A stretch of 64,000 bases of DNA from Bifidobacterium cebidarum (GCF_009193305.1 NZ_WBVS01000006.1:1-64000), one strand, 5' to 3'. Counted from the first letter of the stretch, positions 25,959-35,234 are shown. Program-made: numbers and translations. The notes: generated from the sequence alone by a model not told the origin.

Positions 25959-26885
25959 ATGACCAGTAGCTTCGACAGACTCATCGAACAGTTCCTCGTG
26001 CACATCGGTGTGGAGCGGGGACTCGCCAAGGCCACCGTGGAAGCATACGAGTCCGACGTCAACAAATATATTGACTGGCTTGAGTCCAGAGGCATTGAGC
26101 ATGCGGATGCCATTACATCCCAGGATGTGGAGGACTATGTCGCGTCATTGGACGCAGCGGGGGAGTCTGCGCGGTCCAAGGCCCGACGTCTGGCCTCGCT
26201 TCATGAATTCCACCGTTTCGCACTGGCCCAGCACGTAGTAATCAATGATGTTTCCGCGGCGGTCAAAGCTCCTAAAGGGGCTTCCACATTGCCGGATGTG
26301 TTGAACATCGATGAAGTGACGAGGCTGCTGGATGCCGCTGCGGTTGGCGGCTCGAATGACCCTGTCGTGCTGCGCAACAAGGCGTTGCTGGAATTCATGT
26401 ATGCCACTGGCTGCCGTGTTTCCGAGGCCGCCGGGGCGAATCTTGACGACATTGATTTGGATGAGCATGTGGCACGCCTCATGGGCAAAGGCTCCAAACA
26501 GCGGTTGGTGCCGATCGGCAGTTATGCCTGTGACGCGTTGACCGTGTACCTCAATACAGCTCGAGAAGCGCTTGAACGTCGTTCTTCGGCGAATGTGCCG
26601 GAACGCCGGGCGCTATTCCTGAACAAGCGCGGCCGTAGGATTTCCCGGCAGTCGATTTGGGAAGTGGTCAAAGACGCGGGTAGGCGTGCCGGCATCACAC
26701 GGCCGTTGCATCCGCATACGCTGCGCCATTCGTTCGCCACGCATTTGATCCAAGGTGGCGCCGACATGCGCACGGTGCAGGAGCTGTTGGGCCATGCCAG
26801 CGTGACCACCACGCAGATTTATACGCATGTGAGTCCCGAGCACTTGATCGAGGCGTACCTGTCTTCTCATCCACGGGCCAGATGA
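25959..26885 (+). CDS. xerD: Tyrosine recombinase XerD
   Basis: A 308-residue site-specific recombinase that with XerC resolves chromosome dimers at dif. The N-terminal SAM-like DNA-binding domain (FLVHIGVERGLAKATVEAYE) is followed by the catalytic domain. The Arg lies in ATGCRVSEAAG near 153, Lys in GKGSKQRLVP, the His-x2-Arg in HPHTLRHSFATHL near 252-255, His in LLGHASVTTTQ and the Tyr nucleophile in QIYTHVSPEHL near 288. The start at 25959 (MTSSFDRLI) is preferred because the longer ORF reads through the rplT terminator. Its position before parA and scpAB is the usual actinobacterial order. A long hairpin at 26905-26950 ends it. Confidence 0.93.
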   Translation: MTSSFDRLIEQFLVHIGVERGLAKATVEAYESDVNKYIDWLESRGIEHADAITSQDVEDYVASLDAAGESARSKARRLASLHEFHRFALAQHVVINDVSAAVKAPKGASTLPDVLNIDEVTRLLDAAAVGGSNDPVVLRNKALLEFMYATGCRVSEAAGANLDDIDLDEHVARLMGKGSKQRLVPIGSYACDALTVYLNTAREALERRSSANVPERRALFLNKRGRRISRQSIWEVVKDAGRRAGITRPLHPHTLRHSFATHLIQGGADMRTVQELLGHASVTTTQIYTHVSPEHLIEAYLSSHPRAR

Positions 26886-26904
26886 GTGCCAATACGCGAA
26901 TTCC

Positions 26905-26950
26905 GTTTGCATGTTCGCGCGCCACTGTTTTTGCGCGGACATGCAAACGA
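26905..26950 (+). terminator. 17-bp stem-loop after xerD
   Basis: The arm at 26905-26921 (CGTTTGCATGTTCGCGC) pairs with 26934-26950 with a single T-G wobble, around a 12-base loop. It lies 20 bases after the xerD stop. Confidence 0.75.
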
Positions 26951-27052
26951 TCAGATGCGCCCAATGGTCGTTTCCCGGCATACATTGGATGGGTATCCCT
27001 CACAGAGTAGGCTATAAACAGTTGGCGATTCCGATGGAGGGTGCGGACGACG

Positions 27053-28012
27053 ATGGAAGATTGGCGTGATGACCGGGAAACGGTCGACGGTTTCAGACAA
27101 GGAACGTTGCCTATGGCCGGAACGTATGTCGTTGCACCACAGACAGTGGAAGATGTTGATAAGGTAAACAGTATGCCTACCGATCTGCTTGGACGTGAAT
27201 ATGAAACTTTCCCCGCTCCCGCACCGTTGCAGCAGCATGGCCCGGCTAGGGTCATCGCCATGTGCAACCAGAAGGGTGGCGTAGGTAAAACCACCAGTTC
27301 GATTAACATCGCCGGTGCCCTTGCCCAGTATGGTCGACGTGTGCTGATTGTCGATTTCGATCCGCAGGGTGCTGCCACTGTTGGCCTAGGCATCAATGCG
27401 AATGCGGTGGACAATACGATTTACACGGCGTTGTTTGACATTTCCGTGGACCCGCATGACGTGGTCCAGCACACGGCATTCGAGAACATCGACATCATTC
27501 CCGCGAACATCGACCTGTCCGCCGCCGAAGTGCAGCTGGTCACTGAAGTGGGCCGTGAGCAGATTCTCAACGGCGTGCTGCGCAAGCTCAAGAACGAATA
27601 TGATCTGATCATCGTCGATTGTCAGCCGTCGCTCGGCCTGCTGACCGTCAATGCCTTGACTGCTGCGGATGGTGTGATCATCCCGGTGGCCGCCGAATTC
27701 TTCGCCCTGCGCGGTGTGGCGTTGCTGATGCAGTCCATCGAGAAGGTGCAGTCGCGCATTAATCCCGCCCTTGAGGTCGACGGTGTGCTGGTGACCATGT
27801 ACACCAACACCTTGCATTGTGAGGAAGTCTGCCAGCGCATCTACGAGGCGTTCAAAGACAAGGTGTTCCATACCTGCATCTCCCGCTCGATCAAGCTGCC
27901 GGATTCCACGGTGGCTGCCGCCCCGATCGTGATTTATGCGCCTGGGCACAAGACCGCGAAGGAATACCGTGAGGTGGCTCGCGAAATGGTGGCGCGCGGT
28001 GTGGTGGCGTAA
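27053..28012 (+). CDS. parA: ParA/Soj-family ATPase (orphan, with scpAB)
   Basis: A 319-residue deviant-Walker ATPase. VIAMCNQKGGVGKTTSSINI holds the KGGVGKTT loop with the signature Lys, followed by LIVDFDPQGAATVGLG and LIIVDCQPSLGLLTVNAL. These proteins bind DNA nonspecifically in the ATP form and help move the chromosome or cell-cycle cargo. No parB is adjacent, and the gene sits in the xerD-parA-scpA-scpB order seen in mycobacteria, so it is not the origin-linked parAB pair. The first 70 residues are a nonconserved extension. The start is uncertain: ATG 27053 lies 12 bases after GGAGG, and a GTG at 27041 abuts it. Confidence 0.9.
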   Translation: MEDWRDDRETVDGFRQGTLPMAGTYVVAPQTVEDVDKVNSMPTDLLGREYETFPAPAPLQQHGPARVIAMCNQKGGVGKTTSSINIAGALAQYGRRVLIVDFDPQGAATVGLGINANAVDNTIYTALFDISVDPHDVVQHTAFENIDIIPANIDLSAAEVQLVTEVGREQILNGVLRKLKNEYDLIIVDCQPSLGLLTVNALTAADGVIIPVAAEFFALRGVALLMQSIEKVQSRINPALEVDGVLVTMYTNTLHCEEVCQRIYEAFKDKVFHTCISRSIKLPDSTVAAAPIVIYAPGHKTAKEYREVAREMVARGVVA

Positions 28013-28039
28013 AGCGGGCGATACGCCTCGAGACGGTCG

Positions 28040-28915
28040 ATGATGAGCGATGCCGATGTTCAGGCCGCGCACAATGGGGCGCCGGAAATAGACGTTGACG
28101 AAGCCGGCATTGAAGGATTCCATGTGAATCTGGAAGTGTACTCCGGCCCATTCGACGTGTTGCTTGGCTTGATCGCCAATAATAAGCTTGAACTTACCGA
28201 GGTTTCGCTCTCCTCGATCACCGAGGAATTCCTGGCGTATGTGCGCAAGATCGATTTCACCGAGAACATGGATGAGGCCAGCGCCTTCCTCGATGTCGCA
28301 TCGATATTGGTGGAAGCCAAAAGCGCGGCGATCCTGCCTGGGTCTGACGAAGAAGGCGCGGATGAGCAGAGTCTTGAGGCGCTGCGTGAGCGTGATTTGC
28401 TGTTCGCGCGATTGATTCAATACCGCGCGTATAAGCAGGCGGCATTCGATTTTCGCGCACGATTGGCCGCCAACGCCGGTCGTCTTCCGCATCCGGCATA
28501 TATGGATGATGCGTTGTCTGCCATGTTGCCGGAACTGGTGTGGACGATGACACCTAGTGATTTGGCCCGGTTGGCCGCCCACGTGATCGCCAATGCGCCG
28601 GCATCCGAAGTATCCGTGCACCAGCTCCACGTGCCATTGGTGGATTTGCGGGCGCAATCCGCGTTGGTCCGTAGCCGACTGATGGATGCGTTGGAACATG
28701 ATCCGCGGCGATCGATGTCGTTTGCCGAATTGACCGAAGATTGTACCTCCCGACTGGAAGTGGTCGCACGATTCATGGCGGTACTTATTTTCTTTAAGCA
28801 GGGAGCCCTGCAATACCGGCAGAGCGGGCCGTTCGAGGAACTTGAATTGCGTTGGGTTTTCGGTGTCGATGATGCCATGAGCGATGTGAACATATCCGAA
28901 GGAGACTTTGCCTGA
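28040..28915 (+). CDS. scpA: Segregation and condensation protein A
   Basis: A 291-residue kleisin that bridges the two SMC heads (smc at 9725). The conserved N-terminal FHVNLEVYSGPFDVLLGLIA and LELTEVSLSSITEEFLAY are followed by MDEASAFLDVASILVEAKS. The C-terminal winged helix (SRLEVVARFMAVLIFFKQGA, ELELRW) is intact. The ATG lies 27 bases after parA, and its stop overlaps the scpB start by one base, so parA-scpA-scpB is one operon with translational coupling. Confidence 0.95.
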   Translation: MMSDADVQAAHNGAPEIDVDEAGIEGFHVNLEVYSGPFDVLLGLIANNKLELTEVSLSSITEEFLAYVRKIDFTENMDEASAFLDVASILVEAKSAAILPGSDEEGADEQSLEALRERDLLFARLIQYRAYKQAAFDFRARLAANAGRLPHPAYMDDALSAMLPELVWTMTPSDLARLAAHVIANAPASEVSVHQLHVPLVDLRAQSALVRSRLMDALEHDPRRSMSFAELTEDCTSRLEVVARFMAVLIFFKQGALQYRQSGPFEELELRWVFGVDDAMSDVNISEGDFA

Positions 28916-29559
28916 TGAGCGATACGACGCGTCAGCCGCAAGAGGGTTTTACGGTGGGTGAATTTCCAGGTGGGCTTCCTGCATGTCTGGAGGCGCTGTT
29001 GATCGTTGCCGATCAGCCGCAGAGCACTGAGGATATAGCACGAATGCTGCATCTTGATGTATCGGAGGCCGAGCAGGCTCTCCAGGCGCTGCAGCGTGAA
29101 TATGAAGGAGATGCCGACACCGGTGTTCGCCCACGCGGATTCGAGCTGCGACGCACCGCCCGCGGATGGCAATTCGCCAGCCGCGCGGTATTCGAACCCA
29201 TTGTCGCAACGGTTGTGACGGATGGCCAGACCGCTCGTCTCAGCCAAGCGGCTCTGGAGGCGCTCGCCATCGTGGCGTATAAGCAGCCGGTCACGCGCGC
29301 GCAGGTGGCTGCGATTCGTGGCGTCAATTCGGATGGTGTGATTCGCTCGCTGAGCGTGTACGGGCTCATCAAGGAGAACGGCACGGATCCGGAAACGCGT
29401 GCCGCATTGCTGGTCACATCCGAACTGTTCCTTGAGCGCATGGGACTTGATTCACTCGAACAGCTGCCATCGTTGGCGCCATTCCTGCCGTCGGAGGCGG
29501 AGGCGGTGCATCTGGCCCAGTCAAATGAGACAGATGATTCGGATTATCCCGAGGAGTGA
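28915..29559 (+). CDS. scpB: Segregation and condensation protein B
   Basis: A 214-residue protein with two winged-helix domains that binds the ScpA kleisin. The sequence has LEALLIVADQPQSTEDIARM in the first domain, then LSQAALEALAIVAYKQPVTR and VNSDGVIRSLSVYGLIKENG in the second, all typical. It starts within the scpA stop (TGATG). An acidic tail of about 30 residues is nonconserved. It is last in the operon; an operator-like palindrome for the next gene begins 16 bases after its stop. Confidence 0.95.
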   Translation: MSDTTRQPQEGFTVGEFPGGLPACLEALLIVADQPQSTEDIARMLHLDVSEAEQALQALQREYEGDADTGVRPRGFELRRTARGWQFASRAVFEPIVATVVTDGQTARLSQAALEALAIVAYKQPVTRAQVAAIRGVNSDGVIRSLSVYGLIKENGTDPETRAALLVTSELFLERMGLDSLEQLPSLAPFLPSEAEAVHLAQSNETDDSDYPEE

Positions 29560-29575
29560 CCGTTTTTACTAGTTA

Positions 29576-29590
29576 TAGTCATTCTGACTA
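29576..29590 (+). promoter_or_regulatory. Perfect palindromic operator before the NrtR-like gene
   Basis: TAGTCATTCTGACTA has 6-base perfect arms and a 3-base centre, extended outward by TT and AA. It lies just upstream of a TATGCT -10-like element (29601-29606). NrtR proteins bind 21-base palindromes with GTC/GAC half-sites of this kind, so autoregulation is likely. No second copy was seen before the permease at 30590. Confidence 0.7.
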
Positions 29591-29641
29591 AAAGTAGTGC
29601 TATGCTGGGCATCTGAGGGAAGGCTCCTGCGAGATCTGCCG

Positions 29642-30520
29642 ATGGCCGCAGTCTCCCGGTATCAAAGAAAGAAGCATGGCATGGGATTTGGCAACGTGTC
29701 TGAACGCCGCAGCGCACCACCGCAGGTTGGTGTATCCGTGGTAATTCTCGCGCTTGGTCCTGGAGATGCCGGAAACTCCGGCGCTTCGCCTGATGCCGCG
29801 CGCTCGCAGCTGTGGATGCCGTTGGTGAAGCGTGTGCGCCAGCCGTTCATGGGCTGTTGGGCTTTACCTGGCGGCCATCTGCGGGCTGACCGCTCGCTTG
29901 AACAGTCGGCTTTCGAGGCATTGGAATCCACCACGGCGTTGCACCCACGCTATCTGGAGCAGTTGTACACGTTTGGCGATCCCGATCGTTCCCACGGCGG
30001 ATTGCCCATGGTGTCCATCGTGTACTGGGCACTGGTGGAGCAAAGTGAGGCCACAGCTTTCGAAGATGGCGACAACGTGCGTTGGTTCCCGGAAGATGAT
30101 TTGCCGCGGCTGGCATTCGACCATCGGACCATCATCGAATATGCATTGGAGCGCCTGCGCTCCAAAATCGAGTATTCCGACGTGGCCACCCGCCTGCTTG
30201 GCCCGACGTTCACCTTGCGCCAGCTGCATGATGTCTATGAGGCCATCGCCGGGCAGAGCATCGATCTGGCGAACTTCCGCCGTAAGATGCTCGCCTCCGG
30301 AGACTTGGAAGATACCGGGATGAAACGTCGTGAAGGTCGGCAGAGACCGGCTGCGGTCTATAGGTATGTGCCTGAAGAATCCGTGAACCCGGCTACGCGG
30401 GCGGTGTTCGAACGTCCTGGTTTTCATACCAGTGATCGAACGGGCATGGCCGCGGAACATCGGCGCAATACCACGCATGATGATGCTCTGGCACCGCTCA
30501 TCCCTTCCGCGCAGAGATGA
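29642..30520 (+). CDS. NrtR-like Nudix-domain transcriptional regulator
   Basis: A 292-residue protein (from ATG 29642; 29681 is also possible). An N-terminal Nudix-like domain (WALPGGHLRADRSLEQSAFE) is followed by a winged helix-turn-helix (FTLRQLHDVYEAIAGQSIDL, FRRKMLASGDLEDTG). The Nudix box has lost its catalytic residues: the expected E after G-x5 is R, and the RE-x2-EE core reads EALEST. This is the pattern of NrtR regulators, which bind ADP-ribose or a related ligand without hydrolysing it. The GTG at 29597 lies beside the -10 and is rejected as start. The permease and cysteine hydrolase that follow on the same strand are the likely targets. Confidence 0.85.
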   Translation: MAAVSRYQRKKHGMGFGNVSERRSAPPQVGVSVVILALGPGDAGNSGASPDAARSQLWMPLVKRVRQPFMGCWALPGGHLRADRSLEQSAFEALESTTALHPRYLEQLYTFGDPDRSHGGLPMVSIVYWALVEQSEATAFEDGDNVRWFPEDDLPRLAFDHRTIIEYALERLRSKIEYSDVATRLLGPTFTLRQLHDVYEAIAGQSIDLANFRRKMLASGDLEDTGMKRREGRQRPAAVYRYVPEESVNPATRAVFERPGFHTSDRTGMAAEHRRNTTHDDALAPLIPSAQR

Positions 30521-30589
30521 CGGAACACGCATGACATCGATTCCTCGTTGAATTGAATCAATAATCAAACCAAGAGAAGAAGGTTCACT

Positions 30590-32044
30590 ATGAGTGACAC
30601 CAAGGAGAAGGGCTCCGCGCTTTCCGTGGAGGAACAGGGCATCGACACCATTGCCGAGTCCGACCGCCACGGCAGCCCGAAGGATCTGTTCTGGCCCTGG
30701 TTCGCCGCCAATATTTCCGTGCTCGCCATGTCGTACGGCGCATGGGCGCTTGGCTTCGGCATCTCGTTCTGGCAGGCGACGCTTGCATCCATTCTGGGTA
30801 TCGTCGTCTCGTTTCTGCTGGTGGGCATCGTATCCATTGCAGGCAAGCGCGCCAATGCTCCGACGATGGTCATTACCCGTGCCACCTTTGGCGTGGAAGG
30901 CGCCAAGGTGCCGTCTGTGCTGAGCTGGATCGCCACGCTCGGCTGGGAAATCTCCCTGACCACCACCGCCGTGCTGGCGCTTGCATCCACCTTCCAACGT
31001 CTCGGCTGGGGTTCCGGTGCCGCGCCGAAGATCATCTCCACGATTATCGTGGTTGGCCTGGTGGTTGTGGCCGGTATCTTCGGCTATGACCTCATCATGA
31101 AGGCACAGCAGGCCATCACCATCATCAGTGGTGTGGTGACCATCGGCTTCCTGATTCTCGGTTGGTCGCACATTGATTTCGCCGCCGTGGGCGCTTCGCA
31201 GGCCGGCTCGGCTCCGTCCGTGCTCGGTGCATTCCTGTTCGTCATGACCGGCTTCGGCTTGGGCTGGGTGAACGTGGCTGCCGATTACTCCCGCTACCTG
31301 CCACGTAAGTCCTCCAACTCCGGCATTGTGTTCTGGTCCACGTTCGGCGCATCCCTGGCTCCGGTGTTGCTGGTGATCTATGGCGGTCTGCTCGCCGTCT
31401 CCAATCAGAAGCTCTCCGACGCCGTAGGCAACGATCCGATCGGCGCCATGGCTTCCATCCTGCCGACCTGGTACCTCGTGCCGTTCACGCTCGTGGCGGT
31501 GCTCGGCCTCATGTCCGGCGCCATCATGGACAACTACTCCAACGGCTTGGCCCTGCTGAGCTTCGGCATCAAACTGCCGCGCGTGGCCGCCGCAGGCCTT
31601 ACCGCAGCACTGACCGTGCTCGGTGTGGTCTACGTGACCTTCTTCTCCGATACGTTCATCGGCCCGTTCCAGGGCTTCCTGATTACGCTTGGTGTGCCAA
31701 TGGCCGTATGGACCGGTCTGTTCATCGCCGATGTGCTATTGCGCAAACAGGACTACAACACCGAGGATCTGTACAAGGCCGATGGCCGTTACGGTGCATG
31801 GAATACGAAGTCCCTGGTGATTCTCGTGGTAGGCACGCTGCTTGGCTGGGGCCTCGTGGTCAACACGTCCGCCAGCTGGCTTGAATGGCAAGGGTACTTC
31901 CTCGGCCTCTTTGGCGGCAAGGATGGTGCTTGGGCATCCGCCAACCTTGGCGTGATCGTGGCTCTGGTGATTGGTTTTGTGGGTGCGCTGGTCTTCCAGT
32001 GCGGTGACATTGCCGCTCAGGAAGCTCAGGAGAAGGAGGATTGA
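30590..32044 (+). CDS. NCS1-family permease (cytosine/purine/allantoin/vitamin type)
   Basis: A 484-residue membrane protein with about twelve transmembrane helices. It has the NCS1 features FWPWFAANISVLAMSYGAWA at the start of helix 1 and GWVNVAADYSRYLPRKSS in the middle. Members import nucleobases, allantoin, hydantoins or vitamins with Na+ or H+. It lies 69 bases downstream of the NrtR-like regulator and 2 bases upstream of the cysteine hydrolase, which suggests uptake and hydrolysis of one substrate. The substrate cannot be told from sequence. The ribosome site for the next gene (AAGGAGG) is inside its last codons. Confidence 0.88.
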   Translation: MSDTKEKGSALSVEEQGIDTIAESDRHGSPKDLFWPWFAANISVLAMSYGAWALGFGISFWQATLASILGIVVSFLLVGIVSIAGKRANAPTMVITRATFGVEGAKVPSVLSWIATLGWEISLTTTAVLALASTFQRLGWGSGAAPKIISTIIVVGLVVVAGIFGYDLIMKAQQAITIISGVVTIGFLILGWSHIDFAAVGASQAGSAPSVLGAFLFVMTGFGLGWVNVAADYSRYLPRKSSNSGIVFWSTFGASLAPVLLVIYGGLLAVSNQKLSDAVGNDPIGAMASILPTWYLVPFTLVAVLGLMSGAIMDNYSNGLALLSFGIKLPRVAAAGLTAALTVLGVVYVTFFSDTFIGPFQGFLITLGVPMAVWTGLFIADVLLRKQDYNTEDLYKADGRYGAWNTKSLVILVVGTLLGWGLVVNTSASWLEWQGYFLGLFGGKDGAWASANLGVIVALVIGFVGALVFQCGDIAAQEAQEKED

Positions 32045-32046
32045 TT

Positions 32047-32610
32047 ATGACTGTTCCATCTGATGAATGGCTGGTCGTCATCGACCGTCAGAAGGTATTC
32101 GCCGAATCCGATTGGTCCGATTGGGCGTGCCCGGACGGTTCCTTCCACACCACCGATGCGGCCTTCAAAGCTCTGGCTGAAGCTTACGGAGAGCGTGTGG
32201 TCTACACCCGCTACGTGGCACCGACTCCTGCCAAGGATGCTTGGGTGGACTACTTCAAGGATTGGCCGCAGTTCCTGGTGCCGCCGGATGATCCGATGTA
32301 TGACTTGACGGAGGATACTGCGGCGCTCGCCGCTGGCCATCCAATCGTAAGCCTTGATACGTTCGGCAAGTGGGGCAGTGAACTTGCCGAGGCGATTGGC
32401 GGCGCTAAGAAGATCGCACTGTGCGGTGTGGCCACCGATTGCTGCGTCATCACCACGGCGCTTGCCGCCGCTGATGCCGGCGTCGCCGTGCGCGTTGCCG
32501 CAGACGCTTGCCAAGGCTCCAGTCCGGAGAATCACCAGCGTGCCCTCGACACGATGGCTCTGTTCGCCCCGCTCATCACCATCACTGATTCCGCGACCAT
32601 CCTTGGCTGA
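32047..32610 (+). CDS. Isochorismatase-like cysteine hydrolase
   Basis: A 187-residue protein of the isochorismatase/nicotinamidase fold. The catalytic triad is visible: Asp in WLVVIDRQKVF, Lys in LDTFGKWGSEL and Cys in GVATDCCVITTAL. The Asp-x-His-x2-His metal site of true nicotinamidases is missing; the corresponding region reads YTRYVAPTPAKDAWVDYF. It therefore more likely cleaves a carbamoyl or amide compound whose identity is unknown. The start at 32047 follows AAGGAGG in the permease 3' end. It probably forms an operon with the NrtR-like gene and the permease. A 12-bp hairpin terminator follows. Confidence 0.85.
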   Translation: MTVPSDEWLVVIDRQKVFAESDWSDWACPDGSFHTTDAAFKALAEAYGERVVYTRYVAPTPAKDAWVDYFKDWPQFLVPPDDPMYDLTEDTAALAAGHPIVSLDTFGKWGSELAEAIGGAKKIALCGVATDCCVITTALAAADAGVAVRVAADACQGSSPENHQRALDTMALFAPLITITDSATILG

Positions 32611-32645
32611 TTCCTGGCTGGTTGGTCAACGCATATCAGTGACTC

Positions 32646-32683
32646 AAAACCCGCATCTCCGTACCGGTGGATGCGGGTTTTCT
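32646..32683 (+). terminator. Terminator of the NrtR-permease-hydrolase operon
   Basis: AAAACCCGCATC at 32646-32657 pairs perfectly with GATGCGGGTTTT at 32670-32681. The T-run is within the stem end. It lies 35 bases after the hydrolase stop. Confidence 0.85.
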
Positions 32684-32787
32684 CATCGATGCCATGCTTG
32701 TGGCGCACGAATTTCGGTGCTCATCGGCTTCCGGACGCAGTGCCGTAAGGTCAAGCCATGCCGGTACACTCATGACGGTTTGTGTGT

Positions 32788-32837
32788 AAGTACAGGGAAA
32801 CAAAACCCAATAGATAAGTACATAAGTACGCAAGTAC
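32788..32837 (+). repeat. AAGTAC direct repeats upstream of typA
   Basis: AAGTAC occurs at 32788, 32816, 32824 and 32832. The last three are spaced exactly eight bases apart and form a short tandem array 40 bases before the typA start. Possible regulator site or slippage product; the function is unknown. Confidence 0.55.
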
Positions 32838-32877
32838 CGAACGATTACGCAAAGAATCAGTATTAAGAGAGGTTTCG

Positions 32878-34803
32878 ATGGCGGTTCGTGGAGATATCCG
32901 TAATGTGGCGATTGTGGCTCACGTCGATCACGGCAAGACCACGCTGGTCAATGCCATGCTCCAGCAGTCCCATGTGTTCAACGAGCGTGAGGAAGTCCCG
33001 GATCGTGTGATGGACTCCAACGATCTCGAACGTGAGAAGGGCATCACCATCCTCGCCAAGAACACGGCCGTGGAATACACCGGCCCGTTGGCCGCCAAGT
33101 ATGGTCATCCGGACGGCATCACCCTGAACATCATCGACACCCCTGGCCACGCCGACTTCGGCGGCGAGGTGGAGCGCGGCATCTCCATGGTCGACGGCGT
33201 CGTGCTGCTTGTGGACGCCTCCGAAGGCCCGCTGCCGCAGACCCGTTTCGTGCTGCGCAAGGCTCTGGAAGCCAAGCTGCCGGTCATCCTGTGCGTGAAC
33301 AAGGTCGACCGCCCGGACGCCCGTATCGATGAGGTCGTCTCCGAATCCACCGATCTGCTGCTGGGCCTCGCCCAGGACGTGGTCGAGGAAGGCATCGACC
33401 TCGATCTCGATCACCTGCTCGACCTGCCGGTGGTCTACTGCGCCGCCAAGGCCGGCTACGCCTCCACCAACCAGCCGGAAAACGGCGCTCTGCCGGATAA
33501 CGACAACCTCGAGCCGTTGTTCGAAGACATCATCAAGTACATTCCGGCCCCGGAATATGAGGAAGGTGCGCCGCTGCAGGCTCACGTGGCCAACATCGAC
33601 TCCTCCGACTTCCTCGGCCGACTTGGCCTGGTCCGTATCTACAACGGCACCCTGGAGAAGGGCAAGACCTACGGTCTGAGCCGTGTGGATGGCTCCATCG
33701 AGAACTTCCGCGTGGCCGAGCTGCTGCGCACCCAGGGCCTCGAGCGCACCCCTGTGGCCTCCGCCGGTCCTGGCGACATCGTGGCAGTCGCCGGCGTGAA
33801 CGACATCATGATTGGCGAGACCATCGTCGATCCCAACGATCCGAAGCCGCTGCCGTTGATTCACGTCGACGACCCGGCCATCTCCATGACCTTCGGTGTC
33901 AACGATTCCCCGCTGGCCGGCACCGAAGGCAAGGACCACAAGCTCACCGCCCGCATGATCAAGGATCGCCTGGACCGCGAGCTCATCGGTAACGTGTCCA
34001 TCAAGGTGTTGCCGACCGACCGTCCTGACGCATGGGAGGTCCAGGGCCGTGGCGAGCTGGCACTGGCCGTGCTGGCCGAGCAGATGCGCCGCGAAGGCTA
34101 CGAGCTGACCGTCGGCCGACCGCAGGTGGTCACCAAGAAGATCGACGGTGTGGTCAACGAACCTATGGAAAGCACCACCATCGACGTGCCGGAAGAGTAC
34201 ATGGGCACCGTCACCCAGCTCATGGCCGACCGCAAGGGACGTATGGACTCCATGTCCAACCACGGATCCGGCTGGGTGCGCCTGCAGTTCACCGTGCCGT
34301 CCCGTGGCCTGATCGGCTTCCGTACCGCACTGCTGTCCGCCACCCGCGGCACCGGCATCGCATCCTCCATCTCCGCCGGATACGCTCCGTGGGCTGGCCA
34401 GATCGTGACCCGTCAGAACGGCTCCATGGTCTCCGACCGCCAGGGCGTGGCCACCCCGTACGCCATGCAGCGTCTGCAGGCCCGCGGCAACTTCTTCGTC
34501 GAACCGCAGTCCCCGGTATACGAAGGCCAGGTCGTGGGCGTGAACAACAAGCCCGACGAGCTGGACGTGAACATCACGCTGGCCAAGCACATGACCAACA
34601 TGCGTTCCTCCACCGCCGATGTGCTCGAAACCCTGACCCCGCCGATCAAGATGAGCCTCGAGGAGTCCCTGGACTTCGCCAATGAGGATGAGTGCGTGGA
34701 AGTGACCCCGGAGTCCATCCGCGTGCGCAAGATCATCCTCGGCCGTGAAGACTGGTACAAGTGGCGCGCCAAGCAGCGTCGTCAGAACAACCAGACTAAG
34801 TGA
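32878..34803 (+). CDS. typA: Translational GTPase TypA/BipA
   Basis: A 641-residue ribosome-binding GTPase related to EF-G. G1 is [17 protein letters not shown]2 lies around EREKGITI, G3 is [17 protein letters not shown], and G4 is [10 protein letters not shown]. The domain V and C-terminal features ([38 protein letters not shown]) are complete. The family helps ribosome assembly and growth under stress. GAGAGG precedes the ATG. Codon bias indicates high expression. A small membrane protein starts three bases past its stop. Confidence 0.97.
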   Translation: MAVRGDIRNVAIVAHVDHGKTTLVNAMLQQSHVFNEREEVPDRVMDSNDLEREKGITILAKNTAVEYTGPLAAKYGHPDGITLNIIDTPGHADFGGEVERGISMVDGVVLLVDASEGPLPQTRFVLRKALEAKLPVILCVNKVDRPDARIDEVVSESTDLLLGLAQDVVEEGIDLDLDHLLDLPVVYCAAKAGYASTNQPENGALPDNDNLEPLFEDIIKYIPAPEYEEGAPLQAHVANIDSSDFLGRLGLVRIYNGTLEKGKTYGLSRVDGSIENFRVAELLRTQGLERTPVASAGPGDIVAVAGVNDIMIGETIVDPNDPKPLPLIHVDDPAISMTFGVNDSPLAGTEGKDHKLTARMIKDRLDRELIGNVSIKVLPTDRPDAWEVQGRGELALAVLAEQMRREGYELTVGRPQVVTKKIDGVVNEPMESTTIDVPEEYMGTVTQLMADRKGRMDSMSNHGSGWVRLQFTVPSRGLIGFRTALLSATRGTGIASSISAGYAPWAGQIVTRQNGSMVSDRQGVATPYAMQRLQARGNFFVEPQSPVYEGQVVGVNNKPDELDVNITLAKHMTNMRSSTADVLETLTPPIKMSLEESLDFANEDECVEVTPESIRVRKIILGREDWYKWRAKQRRQNNQTK

Positions 34804-34806
34804 CCC

Positions 34807-35232
34807 ATGAAACCTTGGTCGCATAAGCAAAGCGCGTTGGTCAGAGCGTTGATTACGATTCTGGCCGGCGCGCTTGCCGCATTTGTGGGTACCTTCGCAC
34901 ATCGCATGGGTGCGGACATGAACATTCCATACGGATTGGCGCTTGCTTTCACGCTCATCATTCTTTCCACATGGTGCGCGCGTGCGCGCTTGGGCGCGAT
35001 CGGCCTGGCACTGCACCTTATCGCTTCCTCGATGACCGCATGGGGGCTGGCGCTGACCACAACGTCGAGCAACGCACTGATTGTGGGCGGATTCCAAGGC
35101 GACATGCCATACTTCACGCAGCATGCCGGCTACATATGGCTGTATGGTCTGGTCCTAGTGCAGGTTGTCATGCTGATGCTGCCTGCACGGTGGTTCACCA
35201 TTCCGGCAACGCGCAAAGCACACAACTCATAG
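34807..35232 (+). CDS. Small integral membrane protein, unknown function
   Basis: A 141-residue protein with four predicted transmembrane helices (ALITILAGALAAFVGTFAHR, GLALAFTLIILSTWCARA, LGAIGLALHLIASSMTAWGL, YIWLYGLVLVQVVMLMLPA) and a short basic tail. No enzyme motif was recognised. The family resembles uncharacterised actinobacterial four-helix proteins. It starts three bases after typA and is likely cotranscribed, although it lacks a clear ribosome site of its own. Confidence 0.8.
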   Translation: MKPWSHKQSALVRALITILAGALAAFVGTFAHRMGADMNIPYGLALAFTLIILSTWCARARLGAIGLALHLIASSMTAWGLALTTTSSNALIVGGFQGDMPYFTQHAGYIWLYGLVLVQVVMLMLPARWFTIPATRKAHNS

Positions 35233-35234
35233 GA

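Noticed and set aside
27386-28813. 475-codon minus-strand ORF opposite parA-scpA
   Set aside because: Spans two solid genes on the other strand; its His/Arg-rich translation has no domain.
29597-29641. GTG start for the NrtR-like gene
   Set aside because: The GTG lies beside the -10-like TATGCT and next to the operator, so it is probably upstream of the transcript start.
32047-32610. Calling the cysteine hydrolase a nicotinamidase (pncA)
   Set aside because: The Asp-x-His-x2-His metal site is absent, so only the fold is supported.
32863-35124. 753-codon minus-strand ORF opposite typA
   Set aside because: Antisense shadow; it crosses the typA start and the next gene with no motif.
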